A stretch of 27,373 nucleotides of DNA from M3007 sp032115775 (GTDB taxonomy: Bacteria > Bacteroidota > Bacteroidia > Chitinophagales > Saprospiraceae). Below are positions 20,603 to 27,373 of the stretch, piece after piece. The stretch lies in contig JAUMBL010000182.1 in the NCBI GenBank assembly GCA_032115775.1, positions 1 to 27,373 of the forward strand, written 5' to 3'. Made by a program: the position numbers and the translations under genes. Below the pieces are notes generated by a model. It was given only the letters and a program-made list of their open reading frames with translations, made no database searches and had not been told where the DNA came from. Numbering within the stretch: the first letter of the stretch is position 1; every line of letters starts with the position of its first letter.

Positions 20603-21697
20603 ATGTTTCCTTTCCTTAAAAAAGAATTCCTCCATATCCTCCGCGACCGCCGCACGCTGATGATCCTGTTCGGTATGCCGGTTGCGCAGGTGCTGCTGTT
20701 CGGTTTTGTGTTGAACAACGAGATCAAGGACGCGCCCATCGCCGTATTGGATCCGGCCGGCGATTATGCCTCGGTGACGCTGACGAACAAATTGGTGGCA
20801 AGCGGATATTTTCATATCGAAACCCGGCTGGGCGATGCCGGGGCGATCGAACCGGAATTCCGGAAGGGCCGGATCAGAATGGCGCTGGTGTTTCCGCCCG
20901 ATTTCGGGCGGGCGCTGGCGCACGAGGGGTACGCCACGGTGCAGCTGATTGGCGACGCCGGCGACCCGAATACGGCGAACGCGCTGATCAACTATGCCCA
21001 GGCGATCATAGCCGACTACCAGACGGCGTACAACCAGGGCACGGGCGCGCCGGTCGGCATCACGGCCAGTACCCGGATGCAGTACAATCCCGAGCAAAAA
21101 GCCGTGTTCAATTTCGTGCCCGGCGTGATGACGATGATCCTGATGCTGATTGCCGCCATGATGACGTCTATTACCCTGGCGCGGGAAAAAGAGCTGGGCA
21201 CGATGGAAGTCCTGCTGGTGTCGCCGCTCCGTCCGATTCAAATTTTGCTGGGCAAAACCATTCCCTACCTGCTCTTGTCCATGCTAAACGCCGTAATCGT
21301 CGTGCTGCTCGGGATTTTTGTATTCGGCATGCCCATGCGCGGGAGCGTTGCCCTTTTAGCTGCCGAGTGCTTTCTGTATATGTTCGTATCGCTGGCGTTG
21401 GGGATTTTTATTTCCACCCGCGCCAAAGATCAGATGACCGCGATGTTCTTTTCGGCTTTGGGCTTGCTCATGCCCACCATGTTGCTGTCGGGTTTTATTT
21501 TTCCGAGAGAAAGCATGCCCTGGGTGCTTCAAAAAATCGGGATGGCCATTCCGGCTACCTGGTTCAATCCGATCATCAAAGGGATTATGATTAAAGGCGT
21601 GGGGCTGGAGGCGTTGGCGACCCAGACGATGGTACTCGGCGGTATGGCGGTGTTTCTTTTGGCGCTCAGCCTGAAAAATTTTAAAGACCGATTATAA
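20603..21697 (+). CDS. ABC-2 type transporter permease 1, YbhS/YbhR-like (364 aa)
   Basis: Inner-membrane half of the exporter. The N-terminus MFPFLKKEFLHILRDRRTL is the amphipathic elbow helix typical of this family, followed by TM1 (~19-37). A large periplasmic loop (~40-180) contains the IAVLDPAGD segment, and five further helices lie between ~188 and 360, including FVPGVMTMILMLIAAMM, the coupling segment REKELGTMEVLLVSPL and LLMPTMLLSGFIFPRESMPW. The frame is open further upstream, but it would overlap the ATPase gene by 50 bp; ATG at 20603 lies 13 bp after the ATPase stop codon and begins the conserved elbow. Pairs with the next gene. Confidence 0.92.
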   Translation: MFPFLKKEFLHILRDRRTLMILFGMPVAQVLLFGFVLNNEIKDAPIAVLDPAGDYASVTLTNKLVASGYFHIETRLGDAGAIEPEFRKGRIRMALVFPPDFGRALAHEGYATVQLIGDAGDPNTANALINYAQAIIADYQTAYNQGTGAPVGITASTRMQYNPEQKAVFNFVPGVMTMILMLIAAMMTSITLAREKELGTMEVLLVSPLRPIQILLGKTIPYLLLSMLNAVIVVLLGIFVFGMPMRGSVALLAAECFLYMFVSLALGIFISTRAKDQMTAMFFSALGLLMPTMLLSGFIFPRESMPWVLQKIGMAIPATWFNPIIKGIMIKGVGLEALATQTMVLGGMAVFLLALSLKNFKDRL

Positions 21698-21719
21698 TCA
21701 ACCCTGCAACCGACTCGCT

Positions 21720-22829
21720 ATGCCCGTTCTCTTTTTTCTGATACAAAAAGAATTTTTGCAAATTTTCCGCAACCGGATCATGTTGCCCCTGCTGTTGATT
21801 ATGCCGGTTTTTCAGACCGTGCTGTTGTCGTTTGCGGCCAATTACGAGATCAAAAACCTGGCGATTGCCGTGACCGACCACGACCGCTCCGCCACTTCCC
21901 GCGCGCTGATCCGGAAATTCACGGCTTCGGGATATTTTCGGCTGGCGGCTCTGCCGGCAGATGCGAAGTCTGCAGAGGCCGAGCTGGCGACTGATCGGGC
22001 GGATCTGTTGCTGGAAATTCCGCCGCAAATGGAACGCGACTTCGTCCGGGAAAAACGCGCCACCATCCGCATCACGGCCAATGCCATCAACGCTGTAAAG
22101 GCGGGCATGGCAATCGGGTATGCCGGTAATATGCTGCGCGATTTTAACCAGGAACTCCTGGCCGGTTCACCCGCCGCCGCGCCCGCCCGCATCGAAATCG
22201 CCTACTCCAACTGGTACAATCCCCGGCTCGATTACAAAACCTTCATGGTTCCCGGTATTCTCGGGCTGATCGTGTCTATGATTATCTGCTTCCTGACGGC
22301 TCTGAACATCGTGCGTGAACGCGAAATCGGTACGATCGAGCAGATGAACGTGACGCCGGCCCCGAAATGGACCTTCATCCTCGGAAAATTAATCCCCTTC
22401 TGGCTGTTATCCCTTGTGATGATGGCGGTCGGCCTGACGGTCGGTCGGCTGTTGTTCGACATTCCGATGGAGGGCAGCCTCGGACTGGTGTTTTTATACA
22501 CCCTCTTTTTTACGCCTTGCATGCTCGGATTGGGGTTTTTGATTTCCAATTTTTCGGACACCCAGCAGCAGGGCATGTTTACTGCCTGGTTTTTCCTCGT
22601 CATCTGCATTTTGATGAGCGGCCTTTTTACCCCCTTGGAAAGCATGCCCGATTGGGCGCAATGGATGAATCTGCTCAATCCAATCCGGTATTTTGTGGAA
22701 TTTATGCGCCTGGTGCTGCTCAAAGGCGCCGGCTTTGAAGATATCCGGCACAATTTCCTTTCCGTACTCACGTACGCCGTTTTGGTCAATTCCCTTGCAG
22801 TAGCGACTTATCAAAAACGCGTTTCTTGA
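21720..22829 (+). CDS. ABC-2 type transporter permease 2, YbhR/YbhS-like (369 aa)
   Basis: Paralogue of the preceding permease and last gene of operon 1. The layout is the same: elbow helix MPVLFFLIQKEFLQIFRNRIM, TM1 (LPLLLIMPVFQTVLLSF), periplasmic loop with LAIAVTDHDRS, then FMVPGILGLIVSMIICFL, the coupling segment REREIGTIEQMNVTPAP, and LVICILMSGLFTPLESMPDW before the last helices. Two different permeases plus two different ATPases imply a heterodimeric exporter. Substrates of such systems include drugs and organic solutes; none can be assigned here. The shared start-region 13-mer with ATPase B is noted separately. Confidence 0.92.
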   Translation: MPVLFFLIQKEFLQIFRNRIMLPLLLIMPVFQTVLLSFAANYEIKNLAIAVTDHDRSATSRALIRKFTASGYFRLAALPADAKSAEAELATDRADLLLEIPPQMERDFVREKRATIRITANAINAVKAGMAIGYAGNMLRDFNQELLAGSPAAAPARIEIAYSNWYNPRLDYKTFMVPGILGLIVSMIICFLTALNIVREREIGTIEQMNVTPAPKWTFILGKLIPFWLLSLVMMAVGLTVGRLLFDIPMEGSLGLVFLYTLFFTPCMLGLGFLISNFSDTQQQGMFTAWFFLVICILMSGLFTPLESMPDWAQWMNLLNPIRYFVEFMRLVLLKGAGFEDIRHNFLSVLTYAVLVNSLAVATYQKRVS

Positions 22830-22862
22830 ATAAATCAGCCTGCCGGGTAGGTAAAAAAAACA

Positions 22863-22890
22863 GTTGCTACTTAGCCGACTAAGTAGCAAC
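22863..22890. repeat. 28-bp palindrome with the MITE terminal core
   Basis: GTTGCTACTTAG (22863-22874) and CTAAGTAGCAAC (22879-22890) are perfect 12-bp arms around CCGA. The string CTACTTAGCC is identical to the core of the MITE terminal repeats, so this may be an element collapsed to its two ends. An A tract precedes it, so it would look like a terminator only for leftward transcripts, yet both flanking genes run rightward. Confidence 0.7.
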
Positions 22891-22950
22891 AAAAACAAAT
22901 GTTTGTTGATCGCCTTTTTTATGCCGTAAAAACAAATTTAATTTTAGTTG

Positions 22951-23000
22951 GTCGAAAATTAGCTCGACTCGCGGAAACATTTAAACTTAAAATCGTTTCC
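22951..23000. promoter_or_regulatory. Inverted repeats upstream of the second TetR gene (possible operator)
   Basis: Two short inverted repeats lie here: GTCGA (22951-22955) / TCGAC (22964-22968), and GGAAAC (22973-22978) / GTTTCC (22995-23000). The second brackets the zone where the -33 element would lie, as a TetR operator could. The arms are only 5-6 bp and the second spacer is 16 bp, so support is weak. Confidence 0.3.
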
Positions 23001-23005
23001 ATCGT

Positions 23006-23013
23006 TACCTTTG
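23006..23013 (+). promoter_or_regulatory. -7 box abutting the TetR start codon, efflux operon 2
   Basis: TACCTTTG is a full match to the -7 consensus and is followed by C and then ATG at 23015. The transcript would start at or inside the first codons, so translation would be leaderless (ATG 23015 or GTG 23018). Confidence 0.55.
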
Positions 23014-23014
23014 C

Positions 23015-23635
23015 ATGGTGATTTCAGAACAGCAGGAAAAGTGGTTGCAGCGCGCGGCCGATCTTTTTTTCCGTTGCGGCATCAAGAGCGTGACGATGGA
23101 CGACGTGGCGCGGGAGTTGGGTATTTCCAAAAAAACGCTGTATCAGTTTGTTGCCAACAAAAGCGACCTGGTTGTGAAAGTCGTAGATCAACATTTGCGC
23201 GAGGAGGTTCGGAAAGCGGCTGTTCGGGAGGAAGAAACGGCGGATGCCTTGGAGGAGATGCTGATGGTGATCGGCAAAGTGGTGAAGGATATGCAATTGA
23301 TTAAGAGCAATATCGTGTATGATCTGCAAAAATACCACCGCGAGGCGTGGGAGCGCCTACAGGCGTACCAACACGGCCAAATGATGGATCGGGTGCGCAA
23401 CAACCTGATCCGCGGTATCCGCGAAGGCGTGTACCGCACCGATTTCGATGTAGAGACGGTTGCGCGGTTGCATGTAGCGCAATCGTTTTTATTGTTTGAC
23501 GAGGGCTGGTTTCCGCAGCCCGCGTTTCGGCGCGACAGCCTGTTTCGGGAGTATATTCTGCATTATTTGCACGGATTGCTCTCCGACGAAGGTCGGCGGC
23601 GGCTCCGAGCGAAACACCATTTGATTAATAAATAA
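23015..23635 (+). CDS. TetR/AcrR family transcriptional regulator, efflux operon 2 (206 aa)
   Basis: DNA-binding repressor preceding an RND efflux operon, presumably its regulator. TetR_N is clear: KWLQRAADLFFRCGIKSV, then the helix-turn-helix at ~27-46 (TMDDVARELGISKKTLYQFV) and ANKSDLVVKVV. The C-terminal domain is helical (EEETADALEEMLMVIGKVVKDMQ, YILHYLHGLLSDEG) and of the kind often seen in Bacteroidota next to TolC-RND genes. ATG at 23015 directly follows a -7 box, and GTG 23018 is an alternative start. Starting further downstream would cut into the helix-turn-helix. TolC begins 51 bp after the stop codon. It is clearly different in sequence from the TetR of operon 1. Confidence 0.92.
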   Translation: MVISEQQEKWLQRAADLFFRCGIKSVTMDDVARELGISKKTLYQFVANKSDLVVKVVDQHLREEVRKAAVREEETADALEEMLMVIGKVVKDMQLIKSNIVYDLQKYHREAWERLQAYQHGQMMDRVRNNLIRGIREGVYRTDFDVETVARLHVAQSFLLFDEGWFPQPAFRRDSLFREYILHYLHGLLSDEGRRRLRAKHHLINK

Positions 23636-23686
23636 CGATCCAAACGCCGGATATTTTAGAGCACCCTTTTGCCATAACACCTTTAA

Positions 23687-25030
23687 ATGTTTATAAAAAT
23701 CATCGTACGCTCTGTCATGCCCTCCCGCTCCCCCCGACTTTTTGCGGCGTTCATACTCGCGCTCGCACTACAGTCTCTGACCGCCCAAAGCCCTATGGCG
23801 CTGAATGATTGCATTAATTATGCTTACAACAACCACCCGGACATCAAGACGGCGGAGTTGCAAATTCGCGACGCCGACTGGCAGATCAAGGAGAACACGG
23901 CCTCCGGCCTGCCGCAAATCGCCGCCGGATTAGCCTATCAGTATTTCTTGAAAGTGCCCGCCCTGCCGGCTGAGGCGCTCGGATTCGCCGCGCCGCCCGG
24001 AACGCGCATCGCCTTCCAGCTGCGCAGCAGCCTGTCCGGTAATATCCAATACAACCAACTGCTCTTTAGCAACAGCTACCTCGTGGCTCTGCGCGCGTCC
24101 CGGTACTACAAAGAATACGTGCAACTCCAACTGCAAACGACCCGGCAAACCGTTCGCAACCAGGTCATTGACGCCTACCTGCCTGTGTTGCTCCTGGCCG
24201 AAAACCTGAAACTGCTCGACAAAAACATCGCGAACCTTGAAAAATTGCTGTCGGACACCCGGGCGATCAATAAAGCCGGATTTGCCGAACAGTTGGACGT
24301 GGATCGGCTGGAACTCTCGCTGGCTACCCTGCGCAGCGAACGCGATAACCTGGCGCGCCAACAAAGCATCGTGACGGACGCGCTCAAATTCGCTATGGGA
24401 TACCCCGTCAGCAATGCCCTGCTCGTCGGTGATCAAATTGATCCCCTGCTCGCCGCGTATGCCGACGCCGACCTGGCGTCGCCGGTCAATTTCAACGCCA
24501 GGCCGGAATATACGCAACTGCTCAAAGGCCGCGATCTTAGCGGGGTGCAGGTAGATCTGTACGCCAAACCTTGGATGCCGACGGTAGCCGGGTTTGTCCA
24601 AGCGCAAGGAAGCTACCAGGGCAACGACAAACTTTTCTGGATTCCCGCCTCCGTCGCAGGGATATCGGTCAGCCTGCCAATCTGGGACGGCGGCACGTCC
24701 AAAGCCAAACTGGAACGCGCCAAACTGAGCGCACAGCAAGTGGATATCCAACGCGGGATGCTCGAAAATGCGATCACCCTCGAAGTCGAAGCCGCCCGCA
24801 AACAATATCTCAACGCGACCGAACGCGTAGCCAACCAGCAAAAGAATCTCGGACTGGCTCAACGAATCTACGCCGCCACCGAAACAAAATACAAAGCCGG
24901 TATCGGCTCCAGCTTCGAACTCGTGACTGCCGAACAACAAGTCACGGCCGCCCAACAAAACCTGCTGCAGGCGCAATACGACCTGCTCACCGCCCGGGTA
25001 GCCGTAAAAAAAGCGCTCGGACAACCATAA
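23687..25030 (+). CDS. TolC family outer-membrane efflux protein, operon 2 (447 aa)
   Basis: Outer-membrane channel for the RND system encoded next. It has a signal peptide up to ~residue 33 (LFAAFILALALQSLTAQ). Met11 (23717) would give a more compact signal sequence, so the start is uncertain by 10 codons. The mature domain starts with MALNDCINYAYNNHPDIKTAELQ. Two outer-membrane efflux repeats with long helices follow (~125-225 and ~335-440), the second ending TKYKAGIGSSFELVTAEQQVTAAQQN, a strong family match, with the strand motif VSLPIWDGGTSKAK before it. It is only distantly similar to the operon 1 TolC, so the pair is not a recent duplication. The adaptor gene starts 105 bp downstream. 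Confidence 0.92.
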   Translation: MFIKIIVRSVMPSRSPRLFAAFILALALQSLTAQSPMALNDCINYAYNNHPDIKTAELQIRDADWQIKENTASGLPQIAAGLAYQYFLKVPALPAEALGFAAPPGTRIAFQLRSSLSGNIQYNQLLFSNSYLVALRASRYYKEYVQLQLQTTRQTVRNQVIDAYLPVLLLAENLKLLDKNIANLEKLLSDTRAINKAGFAEQLDVDRLELSLATLRSERDNLARQQSIVTDALKFAMGYPVSNALLVGDQIDPLLAAYADADLASPVNFNARPEYTQLLKGRDLSGVQVDLYAKPWMPTVAGFVQAQGSYQGNDKLFWIPASVAGISVSLPIWDGGTSKAKLERAKLSAQQVDIQRGMLENAITLEVEAARKQYLNATERVANQQKNLGLAQRIYAATETKYKAGIGSSFELVTAEQQVTAAQQNLLQAQYDLLTARVAVKKALGQP

Positions 25031-25135
25031 TCTACGTTTGACCCGCCCCGGCAGCCAAAAAAATCAACCAGGTTCAAGATTTAATTTCACATACCATTTA
25101 CGCCGCTTATATAGGCGAAATACAAATACGTAATT

Positions 25136-26260
25136 ATGAAATACGCACCCTTCGCGAAATCTTCCGCGCTTGCCGGATTCCTGCTCTTCCTCCTCGCTTG
25201 CGGAAACCAACCCAAAGACCCCGCTGCGCAACTCGCCAAACTGAAGGAACAAAAAGCGCAAATCGAAGCGCAAATCGCCCAACTGGAAAAGGAAGCCGGC
25301 GTCGGCGCTGCCGAGCAACGCATCCGGACGGTTGGTCTGACGGAACTCAAACCGCAGATTTTTCGCCATTTCATAGACCTGCAAGGGAAAATCGAGGCCG
25401 AAGAAAGCGTGCAGGCAACCGCTAAAATGCCCGGCGCGCTCACTAGAGTTTTGGTGAAAAATGGCGACGCCGTGCGCAAAGGACAACTCCTGGCGCAAAT
25501 TGACGACCAAATCATGCAAAAAAGCAAAGCGGAAGTCGAACTCCAACTGGCCACCGCCACCGAGGTGTTCAACCGGCAAAAAACGCTCTGGGATCAGAAA
25601 ATCGGCACGGAAATCCAGTTTATCCAAGCCCGAACCCAGAAGGAAGCGCTCGAAAAAAGCCTCGAAACACTCACAGAACAAATGAATATGACCAATATCT
25701 ACGCGCCGATTGACGGCGTAGTAGATGTAGTGATCCTGAAAACTGGCCAGGCCATCGCCCCCGGTGTCCCGCTCTGCAATATACTCAACCTGCGCGATCT
25801 CAAAATCGCCGGAAAAGTGCCGGATGCCTATTCCGCTAAAGTGCGCACGGGCGATCAGGTGGTCGTCTATTTCCCCGACCTCGATAAGGAAATTACCACC
25901 CGCATCTCCTATGTCAGCAAAAGCATAGACCCCATGTCGCGCACCTTCGCCGTGGAAGCAAAACTGCCCAGCCAGTCAGACTACCGCGCCAATATGATCG
26001 CGGTCTTGAAAATTATTGACTATCAACGCGCCGACGCGATCGTGGCGCCCATTAATGTCGTCCAAAATGCCGAAGACGGTGAATTCGTTATCCTGGCTGA
26101 AAAAACCGGCGACAACAAAGCAACCGCCCGCAAAACGCTGATCAAAACCGGCGTTAACTACGGCGGTATGGTCGAAATTACGCAGGGACTCAAAAAAGGC
26201 GACTGGCTGATCTCCACAGGCTACCAGGAAGTAAATAACGGAGAAACGATCGGCTTCTAA
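25136..26260 (+). CDS. RND efflux periplasmic adaptor lipoprotein (374 aa)
   Basis: Membrane-fusion protein joining the RND pump to TolC. The signal sequence ends in the lipobox LLAC, with acylated Cys22. Directly after it is a short coiled coil (QLAKLKEQKAQIEAQIAQLE, ~35-60), often seen in Bacteroidota adaptors. The half-lipoyl segments GALTRVLVKNGDAVRKGQLLA and IYAPIDGVVDVVILKTGQA flank a short helical hairpin (~130-190), as in RND rather than ABC adaptors. They are followed by the beta-barrel (GKVPDAYSAKVRTGDQVVVY) and the membrane-proximal domain ending GLKKGDWLISTGYQEVNNGE. The pump gene starts 46 bp later. The operon order TetR-TolC-adaptor-pump is classical. Substrate unknown. Confidence 0.93.
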   Translation: MKYAPFAKSSALAGFLLFLLACGNQPKDPAAQLAKLKEQKAQIEAQIAQLEKEAGVGAAEQRIRTVGLTELKPQIFRHFIDLQGKIEAEESVQATAKMPGALTRVLVKNGDAVRKGQLLAQIDDQIMQKSKAEVELQLATATEVFNRQKTLWDQKIGTEIQFIQARTQKEALEKSLETLTEQMNMTNIYAPIDGVVDVVILKTGQAIAPGVPLCNILNLRDLKIAGKVPDAYSAKVRTGDQVVVYFPDLDKEITTRISYVSKSIDPMSRTFAVEAKLPSQSDYRANMIAVLKIIDYQRADAIVAPINVVQNAEDGEFVILAEKTGDNKATARKTLIKTGVNYGGMVEITQGLKKGDWLISTGYQEVNNGETIGF

Positions 26261-26306
26261 TCCGCAATCCCCCATCCGTAATCCGTAATTCATTCATTTT
26301 TCTACC

Positions 26307-27373
26307 ATGCAAGAATTCAAGCCCACCAGTTGGTCTATTGATAACCGGACGAGCATTTTTATCATCACGATCATCATCACGCTCGCCGGGATTATGTCGT
26401 ACAACGCGCTGCCCAAAGAGCAGTTTCCGGATGTCGTCGTACCCCAAATTTTCGTCACCACCATCTATCCCGGCGCTTCGCCCTCGGATATCGAAAATCT
26501 GGTAACGAAGCACGTCGAAAAACAAATCAAAGGCATCGCGCGCCTGAAAAAAGTGACCTCTTATTCCGTGCAGGACTACTCCAACGTCATCGCCGAATTC
26601 GATACGGATATGGACGTGGCGGAGGCCAAGCAGAAAGTAAAGGATGCCGTGGATAAGGCCAAGCGCGACCTGCCCAACGACCTGCCCGCAGATCCGGTGG
26701 TGACGGAGTTCGACATATCGGAAATTCCGATCATGAGCGTCAATATTTCCGGCGACTTCAGCCTGATTAAACTGAAGGAATACGCAGACCGCCTGAAAGA
26801 CCATATCGAAGAATTGAAGGAAATCACCCGCGTGGATATGGTGGGCGCGCTGGAACAGGAGGTGCAGATCAATGTGGACAAATACAAAATGTCGGCCGCC
26901 AGCCTGACCTTCCGGGATATCGAAAACGCCGTCATGTTCGAAAATATGACGGTCTCCGCCGGCAATGTGGACGTGGGCGGCATGACGCGTTCGATTTCCA
27001 TTCGCGGCGACTTCAAAGACGTCGAGCAGATCAAGAACATCGTGGTCGCCTCGCAGTCCGGCGCGCAAGTCTATCTCAAAGACATCGCCGAAGTCAAAAT
27101 GGGCTTCAAAGAACAGGAAAGTTTCAGCCGGATGAACGGCAAAAACGTCATCTCGCTGAACGTAATCAAACGCTCAGGCGAAAACCTGATCGCCGCGTCT
27201 GATCAAATCAAGACGCTGGTGGACAAGATGAAAGCCGAAGACTTTCCGCCCAATCTCGAGGTGGTGATTACCGGCGATCAAAGCCGGAATACGCGCGTTA
27301 CGCTCCACGACCTGATCAACACCATTATCATCGGGTTCATCCTGGTAACGCTCATCCTCATGTTCTTCATGGG
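26307..27373 (+). CDS. RND efflux transporter permease, AcrB/MexB family (N-terminal 355 residues, cut by window end)
   Basis: Proton-driven inner-membrane pump, truncated by the window: the frame runs open from ATG 26307 to the last base, and full-length members have about 1,000-1,100 residues. The N-terminus SWSIDNRTSIFIITIIITLAG holds TM1 (~16-35). The porter-domain start ALPKEQFPDVVVPQIFVTTIYPGASPSDIENLVT is the family hallmark. KQIKGIARLKKVTSYSVQDY, VKDAVDKAKRDLPNDLP and VDMVGALEQEVQINVDKYKM belong to PN1/PN2. The window ends inside TM2 (DLINTIIIGFILVTLILMFF). The proton-relay residues of TM4/TM10 are outside. The sequence resembles the multidrug (HAE1-type) branch more than heavy-metal CusA, but this is by eye. 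Confidence 0.93.
   Translation, partial: MQEFKPTSWSIDNRTSIFIITIIITLAGIMSYNALPKEQFPDVVVPQIFVTTIYPGASPSDIENLVTKHVEKQIKGIARLKKVTSYSVQDYSNVIAEFDTDMDVAEAKQKVKDAVDKAKRDLPNDLPADPVVTEFDISEIPIMSVNISGDFSLIKLKEYADRLKDHIEELKEITRVDMVGALEQEVQINVDKYKMSAASLTFRDIENAVMFENMTVSAGNVDVGGMTRSISIRGDFKDVEQIKNIVVASQSGAQVYLKDIAEVKMGFKEQESFSRMNGKNVISLNVIKRSGENLIAASDQIKTLVDKMKAEDFPPNLEVVITGDQSRNTRVTLHDLINTIIIGFILVTLILMFFM

Overview
The window most likely comes from a Bacteroidota chromosome with moderately high G+C. The evidence is: the TAnnTTTG (-7) promoter boxes of that phylum, AT-rich starts without Shine-Dalgarno sequences, secreted S9/M28/PhoD/GH92 enzymes, DUF2752 and DUF4234 proteins, and a phylum-typical alanine dehydrogenase. 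I cannot name the genus; Saprospira-like lineages are a guess. No rRNA, tRNA, CRISPR array, phage or autonomous IS gene is visible. Twenty-one protein genes are supported, two of them cut by the window ends.

Left half (1-12.8 kb): mostly single genes separated by structured spacers. In order: the C-terminal half of alanine dehydrogenase (+); a secreted S9/DPP-IV-type peptidase (-); a secreted M28 peptidase (+); a PhoD-like phosphatase (-); a small overlapping DUF4234/DUF2752 membrane-protein pair (-); a two-module GH92 alpha-mannosidase (-); four short tandem repeats; a bacterial pentameric ligand-gated ion channel homologue (+); a LOG-family nucleotide phosphoribohydrolase (-).

Right half (13-27.4 kb): a GH57/DUF3536 glycosidase (-), then two consecutive efflux operons on the + strand, each opened by its own TetR regulator. 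Operon 1 is TetR-TolC-HlyD lipoprotein-ABC ATPase-ABC ATPase-permease-permease, a YbhGFSR-like ABC-2 exporter whose two ATPases are separate proteins and together predict one intact and one degenerate ATP site. Operon 2 is TetR-TolC-RND adaptor-RND pump, with the pump cut by the window end. The TetR of operon 1 has a 16-bp inverted repeat between its -7 box and its ATG, a good candidate operator.

The least ordinary content is in the spacers. (i) A module of two adjacent hairpins occurs three times: a constant GC-rich hairpin plus a long hairpin with a constant T-GA-T core but a different outer stem in each copy, always perfectly self-complementary. (ii) A foldback MITE of about 162 bp has two near-identical copies in opposite orientation, each flanked by an 8-bp direct repeat; one copy sits inside efflux operon 1. 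A third copy is decayed, and a 28-bp palindrome carries the same terminal core. (iii) A minus-strand small RNA candidate has a full -33/-7 promoter and an intrinsic terminator. (iv) A perfect 35-bp palindrome lies just upstream of the GH57 gene. Several -7 boxes abut start codons, suggesting leaderless or nearly leaderless mRNAs.
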